Shown here: piece by piece, positions 20,242-28,389 of the stretch
Position numbering within the stretch: the stretch's first letter is position 1
How the letters are laid out: each line of letters starts with the position of its first letter
NCBI GenBank assembly: GCA_905182105.1
Contig: CAJJAR010000014.1
Coordinates: forward strand, 1 to 32,564
Direction: 5' to 3'
Origin: an uncultured Paracoccaceae bacterium
GTDB taxonomy: Bacteria > Pseudomonadota > Alphaproteobacteria > Rhodobacterales > Rhodobacteraceae
Length of the DNA: 32,564 nt
Program-made: the position numbers and the translations under genes
The notes under the pieces: model-generated
The model's input: the letters and a program-made list of their open reading frames with translations, nothing else
Told to the model about the DNA's origin: nothing
Database searches by the model: none

Positions 20242-21909
20242 ATGAGCAGTGAACGTTTAATCTACCTGCCCCTCGGTGGCGCAGGCGAAATCGGCATGAA
20301 TGCCTATGTATATGGCTACGGCAAACCAAATGAAGAACGCTTGATCGTAATCGATCTTGGTGTGACTTTCCCAGATATGGATGGCTCACCCGGGGTTGAC
20401 CTGATCCTACCAGACGTAAGCTGGCTGGAAGAGCGCAAAGACCGCATCGAAGCAGTTTTTGTAACTCACGCACACGAAGATCACGTAGGGGCGATTTCGC
20501 ATACCTATTCACGTCTTGAAGCACCAATCTACGCCCGCCCATTTACTGCAAACATCGCACGTCGCAAGATGTCAGAGTACGGCTATCCGGATGAAGCAGT
20601 GACAGTCATGGGCTCTTGGCCTGAACAACGCGATTTTGGTCCGTTTAAGGTTGGCTTCCTGCCAATCTCACATTCTATCCCTGAAAGTGGTGCAATTGTC
20701 ATCGACACGCCAGCAGGACGCATCGTGCACACAGGCGATTTCAAACTGGACGAAACACCAATCGTTGGCGAAGCATTCGATCCAGAGTTATGGGCTGAGG
20801 TTTGTAAAGACGGTGTTAAGGTCCTTGTCTGTGACAGTACCAACGTTTTCTCACCGAATGCTGGTAAATCTGAAATTACTGTTGGTCCTGAAATTGAAAA
20901 AATGGTTTCAGCTGCCACTGGTATGGTTGTAGCGACAACATTCGCTTCAAACGTTGCACGTGTGAAAACACTGGCCGAAGCAGGCGAACGTGCAGGTCGT
21001 TCTATTGTCCTTTTGGGTCGTGCAATGCGCCGCATGGTAGAAGCATCGATCGAGACCGGCGTGCTGAAAGATTTTCCAAAAGTTATCAGCCCAGATGATG
21101 CAAAAGCATTGCCGCGCGAAAAGGTAATGTTGTTGGTGACTGGGTCACAAGGCGAACGCCGTGCAGCTTCTGCACAGTTGGCACGTGGAAAATACATGGG
21201 TCTAACAATGAAAGAGGGCGATACATTCCTCTTTTCGTCCAAGACTATTCCAGGCAACGAAAAAGGCGTCATTCACATTATGAATGCGTTCTCTGAAAAG
21301 GGCGTTGATGTGGTTGATGACAGTTCTGGTCACTACCACGTGTCTGGACACGCAAACCGTCCTGACATCCAGCGTATGCACGATATTGTTAAGCCTGAGA
21401 TCTTGATCCCTATGCACGGTGAGCATCGTCACTTGCGTGAACACGTAAAATTGGGCGCTGAAAAAGGCATCACAGGTGTATTAGCCGTGAACGGTATGAT
21501 GATCGATTTGACAGGCGTTAAGCCGCAGGTTGCTGAATATATCGAAACTGGTCGTACTTACTTGGACGGTTCTGTTCAGATTGGCGCACTTGATGGTGTT
21601 GTTCGTGATCGTATTCGCATGGCTCTAAACGGCCACGTGATTGTGACGCTGATTATGGACGAAGATGACGAGCCATTGGGTGATCCGTGGTGCGAAGTCA
21701 TGGGCTTGGCTGAAACTGGTACATCTAACACTGCATTGACCGAAGTTTTGGAAGCTGACCTTTCACAGTTCTTAGGTCGGGCAAATGCCAAAACTTTGCG
21801 TGACGATGCAAAGTTGAATGAGGCCTTGCGTAAGATCGTTCGCCAGACAGGTCAAAACGAAGTTGGCAAAAAACCTGAAGTGACGATCGTGGTTAGCCGT
21901 CTAAGCTAA
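20242..21909 (+). CDS. rnj: Ribonuclease J (metallo-beta-lactamase/beta-CASP family)
   Basis: RNase J degrades and matures RNA by 5'-3' exonuclease and endonuclease action. The 555-residue protein has the metal-binding motif H76-A-H78-E-D80-H81, a second His motif in ISHSIPES, HTGDFKLD, the beta-CASP segment beginning at LVCDSTN, and VSGHANRPDIQRM with PMHGEHRHLREH for the remaining metal ligands. A C-terminal domain follows. The start lies four bases after coaX; the likely ribosome binding site AAGGAAA (20223-20229) lies inside the coaX end at longer than ideal distance. Confidence 0.95.
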   Translation: MSSERLIYLPLGGAGEIGMNAYVYGYGKPNEERLIVIDLGVTFPDMDGSPGVDLILPDVSWLEERKDRIEAVFVTHAHEDHVGAISHTYSRLEAPIYARPFTANIARRKMSEYGYPDEAVTVMGSWPEQRDFGPFKVGFLPISHSIPESGAIVIDTPAGRIVHTGDFKLDETPIVGEAFDPELWAEVCKDGVKVLVCDSTNVFSPNAGKSEITVGPEIEKMVSAATGMVVATTFASNVARVKTLAEAGERAGRSIVLLGRAMRRMVEASIETGVLKDFPKVISPDDAKALPREKVMLLVTGSQGERRAASAQLARGKYMGLTMKEGDTFLFSSKTIPGNEKGVIHIMNAFSEKGVDVVDDSSGHYHVSGHANRPDIQRMHDIVKPEILIPMHGEHRHLREHVKLGAEKGITGVLAVNGMMIDLTGVKPQVAEYIETGRTYLDGSVQIGALDGVVRDRIRMALNGHVIVTLIMDEDDEPLGDPWCEVMGLAETGTSNTALTEVLEADLSQFLGRANAKTLRDDAKLNEALRKIVRQTGQNEVGKKPEVTIVVSRLS

Positions 21910-21911
21910 TC

Positions 21912-21956
21912 CATTTGGTTTGGTGAAGGGCTGCGTTGCGTCCCTTCACCCAAATG
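21912..21956 (+). terminator. First hairpin downstream of rnj
   Basis: GGTGAAGGG (21922-21930) pairs perfectly with CCCTTCACC (21942-21950), and CATTTG (21912-21917) pairs with CAAATG (21951-21956) after a small bulge. The stem is strong but no T-run follows. It probably protects the 3' end or assists the true terminator just downstream. Confidence 0.55.
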
Positions 21957-21969
21957 ATCAAATACAAAC

Positions 21970-22008
21970 AAAAAGCCCGGCACCTTAACTAAGGTCCCGG
22001 GCTTTTTT
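21970..22008. terminator. Bidirectional intrinsic terminator between rnj and rhlE
   Basis: AAAAAGCCCGG (21970-21980) pairs with CCGGGCTTTTT (21997-22007), interrupted by one C-C mismatch, and the inner ACCTT/AAGGT pair closes an AACT loop. It is flanked by T6 on the plus strand and by A5 on the other arm, which reads as T5 on the minus strand. It therefore can stop both the nuo-birA-coaX-rnj transcript and the convergent rhlE transcript. Confidence 0.93.
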
Positions 22009-22039
22009 GAATTCTGTGATCGATGATCCTAGGCTTGTG

Positions 22040-23653
22040 TTAGCCTTCATTTCGCTCAGAAAAGCTTTTGCCGATGAACGTTGGGGTGTGATCTCCCAAA
22101 CCTTGAACATGTCCACCTCGATCGTTGCTACGATCATTTGGGTTATTATTATTGTTATTGCGTCCACGTCCACCGCGAGTGCGGTTAGATTTCTTTGGTT
22201 CTTGTTGCGTTTGTGCTGCTTCTGGTACTGGTTGGGCAACAGAAGTAGGCACTGCAGCTTCGATTACAACATCCGTAACAGGCGCTAGTGCAACTTCAAT
22301 CGCGGGTGCGTCAACAACGGGTGTTGTCTCAACAGGCTTGCGCGTGCGGCTGCGCGTGCGTTTAGATTTTGCTTCGCGCGGTGCATCTGTTTCTATAGCA
22401 TCAGCTTTTGCCTCATTCGGGGCAGGTGCATCTTTAACCGCAATCACTTTTTTAGGAGCACGTTTCTTAGCAGGCTCAGCTGATTTCTCAGTTGGTGCCT
22501 TTTTTGCCAATGGATTTTCCAAACGTGGGATTTCTTTTCGAAGCAAACGCTCAACGTCTTCAAAATTCTTCTCATCGCGTGGTGAGCAGATCATGACGGC
22601 CTTGCCATCGCGGCCTGCGCGACCTGTGCGGCCGATACGGTGCACATAATCTTCCGCGTGGCCTGGAACGTCAAAGTTAAAGACGTGGCTTACGGATGGA
22701 ACATCTAAGCCGCGTGCCGCAACATCAGACGCACACAAGAAGCGCAATCCACCGCTGCGAAACTTCTCAAGGGTTTTTGTGCGTTGTGATTGATCCAGAT
22801 CGCCGTGGATCGGGGCCGCATCATAACCATGTTTTGTCAGAGACTTTGCCACGGTATCAACATCAACCTTACGGTTGCAGAAGATAATCGCATTTGTGCA
22901 TTTTTCGCCCTCTAGGTCGATCAATTTGCGCAAAACGTCACGTTTTTCAGTCGCTTCGCGGTCTTTGCGAGACGCTTTGAACATTACGACGCTTTGTTCG
23001 ATGTTCTCAGAGGTGGATGCCTGACGAGCAACTTCAACACGTGCAGGGTTAGACAGGAAGGTATTTGTAATACGCTCAATTTCTGGTGCCATAGTAGCTG
23101 AGAAAAACAATGTTTGGCGTGTGAATGGTGTCAGACCAAAGATGCGTTCAATGTCAGGAATAAATCCCATATCCAACATGCGGTCAGCTTCATCAACAAC
23201 CATGACTTTCACGTCATTCAAAATCAATTTTCCACGCTCAAAATGGTCAAGCAAACGGCCTGGTGTCGCAATGAGAACGTCAACGCCTTTGTCGATCAGC
23301 GTGTCTTGCTCCTTGAACGAAACGCCTCCGATCAGCAGTGCTTTGGTCAATTTTACATGCTTGGCGTAGGTGTCGAAATTTTGGGCAACCTGTGCTGCCA
23401 ATTCACGTGTTGGGCAAAGGACTAAGCTGCGGGGCATACGTGCCCGTGCACGGCCACGGGCCAGCATTGTGATTAGTGGCAACGTGAAACTGGCCGTCTT
23501 ACCGGTACCAGTTTGCGCAATACCCAAAACGTCACGCCCCTCAAGGGCTGGAGGAATCGCACCGGCTTGGATCGGTGTTGGGCTTTCGTATCCAGCTTCA
23601 ACAACGGCCTTGAGTACCTTGGGAGCGAGGTTCAGATCAGAAAATTTTGTCAT
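22040..23653 (-). CDS. rhlE: DEAD-box ATP-dependent RNA helicase, RhlE type
   Basis: The product unwinds RNA using ATP, in ribosome assembly or RNA decay. The 537-residue protein has the Q motif with TPIQ, Walker A AQTGTGKT, PTRELA, TPGRLLD, DEAD (VVDEADRMLDMGF), SAT, IFCNRK, ARGLDVP and HRIGRTGRAG. A long basic, Ala/Pro/Glu-rich tail (about 385-537) ends with NRTRGGRGR, six asparagines and RSNDRGG, an RNA-binding type tail. It converges on rnj and shares its terminator. The start ATG (23651-23653) has no Shine-Dalgarno sequence. RhlE is my choice over CsdA because the core resembles RhlE and no CsdA RNA-binding domain is visible. Confidence 0.93.
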   Translation of the reverse strand: MTKFSDLNLAPKVLKAVVEAGYESPTPIQAGAIPPALEGRDVLGIAQTGTGKTASFTLPLITMLARGRARARMPRSLVLCPTRELAAQVAQNFDTYAKHVKLTKALLIGGVSFKEQDTLIDKGVDVLIATPGRLLDHFERGKLILNDVKVMVVDEADRMLDMGFIPDIERIFGLTPFTRQTLFFSATMAPEIERITNTFLSNPARVEVARQASTSENIEQSVVMFKASRKDREATEKRDVLRKLIDLEGEKCTNAIIFCNRKVDVDTVAKSLTKHGYDAAPIHGDLDQSQRTKTLEKFRSGGLRFLCASDVAARGLDVPSVSHVFNFDVPGHAEDYVHRIGRTGRAGRDGKAVMICSPRDEKNFEDVERLLRKEIPRLENPLAKKAPTEKSAEPAKKRAPKKVIAVKDAPAPNEAKADAIETDAPREAKSKRTRSRTRKPVETTPVVDAPAIEVALAPVTDVVIEAAVPTSVAQPVPEAAQTQQEPKKSNRTRGGRGRNNNNNNPNDRSNDRGGHVQGLGDHTPTFIGKSFSERNEG

Positions 23654-23656
23654 GTA

Positions 23657-23675
23657 TGTCCGAATGTTGCGGACA
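23657..23675 (-). promoter_or_regulatory. Hairpin just upstream of the rhlE start codon
   Basis: On the minus strand TGTCCG and CGGACA form a six-bp stem around a seven-base loop, ending three bases before the ATG. No Shine-Dalgarno sequence is visible in the leader. More pairing is possible further upstream (GTCGC facing GCGAC around 23735-23757). Such structure next to the initiation codon could make translation depend on temperature or on the helicase itself. This is inference. Confidence 0.45.
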
Positions 23676-23752
23676 ATATCGTCGCCCGCTGCAGCAATTT
23701 GTGTCGGCCCTCATGGCCCCAGGAGCGACCCAATCGTCGCAACACTCGCGGC

Positions 23753-23781
23753 GACATACCAAGAAGTAGCTGTCGGGTCAA
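23753..23781 (-). promoter_or_regulatory. Candidate rhlE promoter
   Basis: On the minus strand TTGACC (23776-23781) is a five-of-six -35 match, followed after exactly 17 bases by TATGTC (23753-23758), a weak -10 with only the first three bases conserved. Transcription from here would give a leader of roughly 90 bases. The sites lie only a few bases beyond the end of the neighbouring glycosyltransferase pseudogene. The gap 23654-23785 has no other gene. Confidence 0.4.
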
Positions 23782-23785
23782 ATGC

Positions 23786-24677
23786 TCAGGTGAAGTTGGG
23801 GAAATGACGCGCCAATTTTGCATCTAAGTCTAGACCAACTTTGCGGAGTAGATCGTTATTTTTCAAGCGGGCTTGAAGCTCAGGGGTGCCGACAGCGACT
23901 TCGTCAAAGAAGCATCTCAAACCATCTGTACCTTCAGTTTTTTCAAGCATAACAAACATATCATGCAAAGATGAACCCCCCTTGTTTGCTGATCCGAGTG
24001 AAGCGCGGTAGGACCCTTGTTTAGGCGCTATCTGAAAAAGGTAAGCCATTCATCGAGAGGTTTTGTATGGCAATGAGCAAGAGTTAGGCTGCGCAGCTCG
24101 ATCTGACTTGGGTTGCTTTCAGTCCCTTGATAGACGTTGTGAATGCGCAGCGCCAAGCCCTCGATGCCCGTACGCACAAAATACTTTCCTGCAACATGGC
24201 TAAGAAAGCCTCCTTTAACGAAGCTTCCAAACTCTGGATACAGATTTTCAACCAATTGCGTTCGATTTTGTCCGTTGGGAATAAAGGATTTGAAGATATC
24301 AGCGGTGCCCACCATCAGTTCTGTTGAGCGCATGCGCGCGTAAAGCTTTGTGTCAGGCACTTCAAGTATTTCGTCGATCCTTTGATCTGGGACAATAAAC
24401 TCGTCCACATCAATGTGGGTCAACCAGTCAACTTCGACTTTGCGATTGTAAGCATGTGTTGCGTTTGCAGTTTGACGCCCAATTTCTTTCAATATGTATC
24501 ATTATATTTTTTGACGCGAATTTTGGAATGAGCTTTGACGATGTCGTGAACTTCAGCGTCTGGATCATCGAGGTAGATATAAAGACAGTGTGCGCCTGCG
24601 TCCAAGTGGAATGCTACAAATCGCAGGACATCCACTGTAGGTGATAAGATAGTTGCAACCAGTCCCCAATGCATCAT
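23786..24677 (-). pseudogene. Degraded family-2-like glycosyltransferase
   Basis: Three overlapping frames read in order as one protein. Frame one starts at ATG 24677 (after AAGGAA) with MMHWGLVATILSPTVDVLRF and runs to IYLDDPDAEVH and VKKYNDTY, then TGA. Frame two continues KEIGRQTANATHAYN, then DWLTHIDVDEF with the DxD-type nucleotide-sugar motif, and ends at TAG 24028-24030. Frame three resumes with GSYRASLGSANKG and ends ARHFPNFT. One base appears lost near 24490 (TAT-TGG would restore YW), a sense codon became TAG, and a base is missing near 24012-24016 (NKG-SYR). Known relatives (Glyco_tranf_2_4-like) transfer sugars to surface polysaccharide; here function is almost surely lost. Confidence 0.85.
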
Positions 24678-24778
24678 GTCCAATTTCCTTATCAATACGA
24701 CAGGGAGGGATTATTGATCCACGCTCATGCTTTGTAACTACAGCATTCCATGGGCGCAAAAAAGATCAACCCGCTGTC

Positions 24779-26386
24779 TTAAACCATCATTTCCTTGGTC
24801 GCAGTTAGGCGTACATCTGGATAGTCGCGTGCTACGCGGTCAATGTCCCATTGCAGGCGGGTCAGGTATACAACGTCACCATCGTTATCAAGCGAAATGT
24901 GCTGTTTGTTTGCGTCGATGAATTTGTCAACGGCGGCCTTTTCACCATTCACCCAACGGGCAGAGGTGAATTGGGATTGCTCAAATCGAACGGGCAAACC
25001 GTACTCAAGTTCAATTCGGCTGGCGAGCACCTCAAACTGCAGTTGCCCGACAACACCAACGACAAAGCCGGAACCGATAGACGGCTTAAATACTTTGGCA
25101 GCGCCTTCTTCGGCAAATTGCATTAGCGCCTTTTCAAGATGTTTGGATTTCAATGGATCGCCGGCGCGGACACCCTGCAGTAATTCTGGTGCAAAAGAGG
25201 GGATGCCAGTAACGCGGATAGCTTCACCTTCGGTCAAGGTATCACCGATGCGCAATTGTCCGTGGTTGGGAATGCCAATGATGTCACCAGCCCAAGCTTC
25301 TTCAGCCAATTCACGGTCTGATGCGAGAAAGAGCACCGGATTGGAAATTGTCATCAGTTTTTTACTGCGAACGTGAGTCAGCTTTTGGCCACGATGGAAG
25401 TGGCCAGAGGCAAGGCGGACAAATGCTACACGGTCACGGTGCTTAGGGTCCATGTTCGCCTGAACCTTGAAGACAAAGCCAGTAACTTTCTTTTCTTCTG
25501 GTGCGATGTTGCGCGGTTGGGCCGTTTGGATTTGAGGCTCCGGGCCATAGTTGGCAATGCCTTCCATCAGCTCTTTAACACCGAATGAATTGATCGCCGA
25601 ACCAAACCAGATAGGGGTCAAGGACCCTTCCGCCATCGCAACCTTATCCATACGTGGTAATAGTTCACGCGCCATTTCCAATTCCTCGCGCAATTGGGCA
25701 AGTTGAGCAGCTGGAACATGTTTTTCTAAACGTGGATCGTTTAAACCATTAATTTCAATAGACTCAGCTACTTTGTTTCGGTCGGCACGGTCCATCAATT
25801 CAAGGCGATCACGCAAAATATCGTAACACCCAATAAAATCTCGACCAACGCCGATTGGCCAGCTGGCTGGTGTTACGTCGATGGCTAGATTTTCTTGTAT
25901 TTCGTCTATGATTTCAAATACATCGCGACTTTCGCGGTCCATCTTGTTACAGAAGGTGAGGATGGGCAGGTCGCGCATCCGGCAGACTTCAAACAGCTTT
26001 TGTGTCTGGGATTCAACGCCCTTGGCTCCATCGATAACCATAACGGCAGCATCAACAGCTGTAAGTGTGCGGTAGGTGTCTTCTGAAAAGTCCGAGTGAC
26101 CGGGTGTATCAACAAGATTGAACCGAAACTCTTTGTAGTCAAATGACATTGCAGATGCAGAAACAGAAATTCCGCGGTCTTTTTCCATAGCCATAAAGTC
26201 AGAACGCGTCCGCCGCGATTCACCTTTTGCCCGTACTTGGCCCGCCATTTGGATCGCGCCACCAAATAAAAGAAACTTCTCCGTCAGAGTCGTTTTGCCA
26301 GCATCCGGATGCGAGATAATCGCAAAGGTACGGCGGCGCGCGATTTCTGGCTGCAAGGCGGGGCGGTTTGAGGCGTTATCCAACAT
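24779..26386 (-). CDS. prfC: Peptide chain release factor 3
   Basis: RF3 is the GTPase that recycles RF1 and RF2 after peptide release. The protein has G1 HPDAGKTTLTEK, the switch region KGESRRTRSDFMAMEKDRGISV, G3 DTPGHSDFSEDTYRTL and G4 NKMDRE, then domains II and III ending with the RF3-typical QFEVLASRIELEYGLPVRFE. I start at ATG 26386 (535 residues), preceded by AGGGG. A TTG 36 bases further up is in frame but the extra residues are not RF3-like. The gene is intact although both same-strand neighbours are pseudogenes. Confidence 0.95.
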   Translation of the reverse strand: MLDNASNRPALQPEIARRRTFAIISHPDAGKTTLTEKFLLFGGAIQMAGQVRAKGESRRTRSDFMAMEKDRGISVSASAMSFDYKEFRFNLVDTPGHSDFSEDTYRTLTAVDAAVMVIDGAKGVESQTQKLFEVCRMRDLPILTFCNKMDRESRDVFEIIDEIQENLAIDVTPASWPIGVGRDFIGCYDILRDRLELMDRADRNKVAESIEINGLNDPRLEKHVPAAQLAQLREELEMARELLPRMDKVAMAEGSLTPIWFGSAINSFGVKELMEGIANYGPEPQIQTAQPRNIAPEEKKVTGFVFKVQANMDPKHRDRVAFVRLASGHFHRGQKLTHVRSKKLMTISNPVLFLASDRELAEEAWAGDIIGIPNHGQLRIGDTLTEGEAIRVTGIPSFAPELLQGVRAGDPLKSKHLEKALMQFAEEGAAKVFKPSIGSGFVVGVVGQLQFEVLASRIELEYGLPVRFEQSQFTSARWVNGEKAAVDKFIDANKQHISLDNDGDVVYLTRLQWDIDRVARDYPDVRLTATKEMMV

Positions 26387-26391
26387 ATCAG

Positions 26392-26409
26392 CCCCTATAG
26401 ATTGAGGGG
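26392..26409 (-). promoter_or_regulatory. Hairpin that would hide the prfC ribosome binding site
   Basis: In the prfC mRNA, CCCCU (26405-26409) can pair perfectly with AGGGG (26392-26396) across an eight-base loop. AGGGG is the only Shine-Dalgarno candidate, seven to eight bases from the ATG. Base pairing would block initiation, so RF3 translation could be adjustable. The stem is short and may be weak. Confidence 0.45.
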
Positions 26410-26445
26410 TCTGGTCGCGCAAGCGGTGCGAGGTAGGTTAGTTAC

Positions 26446-27469
26446 TCAGTGCGATGAGGCTCGGCGTAAAATGGCAGCCGCATCAGGGCGGTCAAGCAGC
26501 CCTTCTTGAACATCTAAACCAGCGTGCGGTCTGTTCGAATGACCAGGAATTACTTCGCCCATGTCTTTGGAAATACGTGCTGGCAAAACGGGTTTGGTGC
26601 GCGTGTCGATCAACATCGACTCCGCAGCGATGCCTTCAGCATAGATGATTTGGTGGCTGTCAAAAAGCAGCTAAAAGTAATCCACGTATCCACCAGCTTG
26701 AATGAATACAGTGTTGTCATTCAATAGGTAGCGCACTTTGACCAATAGTTCTGAGCGACCAACGCCCAATTTGTCAGAACATTGATATATGAACAGGCGG
26801 TGATCTGGGCTGACGACTAGGTCATTGTCGTTATTGAGCGTGCCAGCTTTGATGCAAAATGGGGCAAAGTCACCAATAGCGCGGACTGTGTTCTGTACTA
26901 TCCACTTTGCCACTTGAGGCCCGTCGTCGCGGGTCAAAACGCGATCACCGACCTTAAGCCCTTCAATGCGACGCTGCTCACCGGAAGCAAGCGTAATATG
27001 CGTACCGCGCGAGAAGCTACCGCAAGCCACTTGCGCAAAAGTTTGCGCGGGGGTTTTTGTATTAATGCCCACAAGGCGGTAGCTGACGTTTGACGCAAGT
27101 GGAGAGAGCGGTAACAAAAATATCTCATTTATATCGCCCTGGTCGTCCACTTCTACCAGTACCATCGCATCGGTCGTGTGGCCGTCTGGAGACATGAAGG
27201 TTAGCGCACTGTCCAAATGTAGTGCAGCGCCAACTGTCCCAATTTCAGACCCGACAGCAACTTGAAACTTAACCTCTGAAACTGCATGAAGCGTTAGCCG
27301 CACTGCCTTCAACTGATTTGCTTAATTCGTAGGTGTCATCAAACAATAGTTCGGCTGCAAGAGACAAAGGGTCATCCAAATTTGCGCCATCAACAACAAT
27401 GAAGTCAGTGCAGCGATAAACGGGCAAACTTTGGGCCGGAGCGGGTGTTGATGAGTGAGGTCGAGGCAT
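26446..27469 (-). pseudogene. Degraded Hint-domain protein (Hint_2-like family of Rhodobacterales)
   Basis: The gene reads from ATG 27469 (MPRPHSSTPAPAQ) through YRCTDFIVVDGANLDDPLS to TYELSKS. A one-base excess near 27303-27307 (GGC for GC) then shifts the frame. The rest continues as LTLHAVSEVKFQVAVGSEIG and the Hint core SFSRGTHITLASGEQRRIEG, GDRVLTRDDGPQ and SPDHRLFIYQ, to GGYVDYF. TAG at 26671-26673 follows, and the same frame continues as LLFDSHQIIYAEGIAAES, IDTRTKPVLPA and VIPGHSNRPH to TGA 26446-26448. Relatives I remember have VDYYQLLFD here, so CAG to TAG is likely. The Hint fold is shared with inteins and hedgehog proteins; the role of this family is not known to me. Confidence 0.85.
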
Positions 27470-27607
27470 TTCGTTACCGTTCAAGTGATGGCGTCCATAA
27501 GCAGGTTAAACTGTGATTGTGGCGGCAGCAGGCCAATCCCAGTTCTTTTAATGGCGCTTAGATGATTGATGGTGATAGTGCTATATCAAATTGAAAAAGG
27601 GCTGATC

Positions 27608-28387
27608 ATGGATTTAGGAATTTCGGGTAAACGCGCACTGGTCTGTGCATCATCAAAAGGCTTGGGTTTGGGCTGTGCGCAGCAGCTTGCTGCGGCTGGT
27701 GTGAATCTTGTGATGAACGCACGCGGCTCAGAAGCATTGGAAGCCTCGGCGGCCTCTATTCGTGCTGAATACGGCGTAGAAGTTGTAACTGTTGCGACCG
27801 ACGTGACCACGCCTGAAGGTCAAGACACCGTTCTTGCCGCTGCGCAAGGTGTTGATATTCTTGTCACAAACGCAGGTGGCCCACCTCCTGGTATGTGGTC
27901 TGATTGGACTCGTGATGATTTCATTAAAGCCATTGATGCTAATATGTTGACACCAATCACATTGATGAAAGCGCTATTGCCAGGCATGATGGACCGTGGC
28001 TGGGGACGGGTGGTCAACATCACGTCACAGTCGGTTAAAGCACCGATTGCTGTCTTGGGATTATCCAATTCTGCGCGCGCAGGTTTGACCGGTTATGTCG
28101 CAGGCACTTCGCGCCAAGTTGCTGGCCACGGCGTCAATATCAATAATCTTTTACCGGGTATTCACGACACTGATCGCGCAATTGCACTTGATACGGGTGT
28201 TATCAATGCAAAAGGGATCACGATGGAAGAAGCACGTGCAGAACGCGCCGCTACGATTCCCGCAGGTCGTTATGGTTCGGCCGCTGAATTTGGCGCCGCT
28301 TGTGCATTTTTGTGCAGCCAGCATGCTGGATTTATTGTTGGGCAAAACTTGCTGATGGACGGAGGCGCGACGAACGCAACTCTCTAA
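27608..28387 (+). CDS. Short-chain dehydrogenase-like protein lacking the catalytic Tyr/Lys
   Basis: The 259-residue protein has the Rossmann features of SDR proteins: a modified cofactor motif ASSKGLGLG (14-22), NAGG (88-91), a serine at 140 in NITS and a C-terminal LLMDGGA. The place of YxxxK holds S153 and R157 (SNSAR), so the usual acid-base pair is absent. I recall an atypical beta-ketoacyl-reductase-like SDR subgroup with the same loss, so this is not recent damage. I start at ATG 27608 after AAAAAGGG (27594-27601). It may be a binding protein or use another catalytic residue. AlkC follows three bases later. The 138 bases upstream hold no gene. Confidence 0.88.
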   Translation: MDLGISGKRALVCASSKGLGLGCAQQLAAAGVNLVMNARGSEALEASAASIRAEYGVEVVTVATDVTTPEGQDTVLAAAQGVDILVTNAGGPPPGMWSDWTRDDFIKAIDANMLTPITLMKALLPGMMDRGWGRVVNITSQSVKAPIAVLGLSNSARAGLTGYVAGTSRQVAGHGVNINNLLPGIHDTDRAIALDTGVINAKGITMEEARAERAATIPAGRYGSAAEFGAACAFLCSQHAGFIVGQNLLMDGGATNATL

Positions 28388-28389
28388 TC

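Noticed and set aside
20583-21272. 229-codon open frame on the minus strand
   Set aside because: It lies wholly antisense to rnj, has Ser/Thr/Pro-rich sequence with no domain, and follows from the codon bias of the sense gene.
22125-22649. 174-codon plus-strand frame rich in Ala, Ser and Gly
   Set aside because: It mirrors the Ala/Lys/Glu-rich tail of the RhlE helicase on the opposite strand and has no ribosome binding site or recognisable domain.
24028-24500. Programmed ribosomal frameshifting in the glycosyltransferase
   Set aside because: Two separate frame changes plus a stop, without slippery heptamers or a downstream pseudoknot that I can see, fit decay rather than programming.
26671-26673. 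In-frame TAG in the Hint gene as a pyrrolysine or programmed read-through site
   Set aside because: The same gene also has a frameshift near 27303, and relatives appear to have glutamine here, so a simple CAG to TAG mutation in a decaying gene explains it better.
28300-28389. 30-codon N-terminal extension of AlkC
   Set aside because: It lies entirely within the end of the SDR coding region in another frame, lacks a ribosome binding site, and the AlkC-like sequence begins after ATG 28390.
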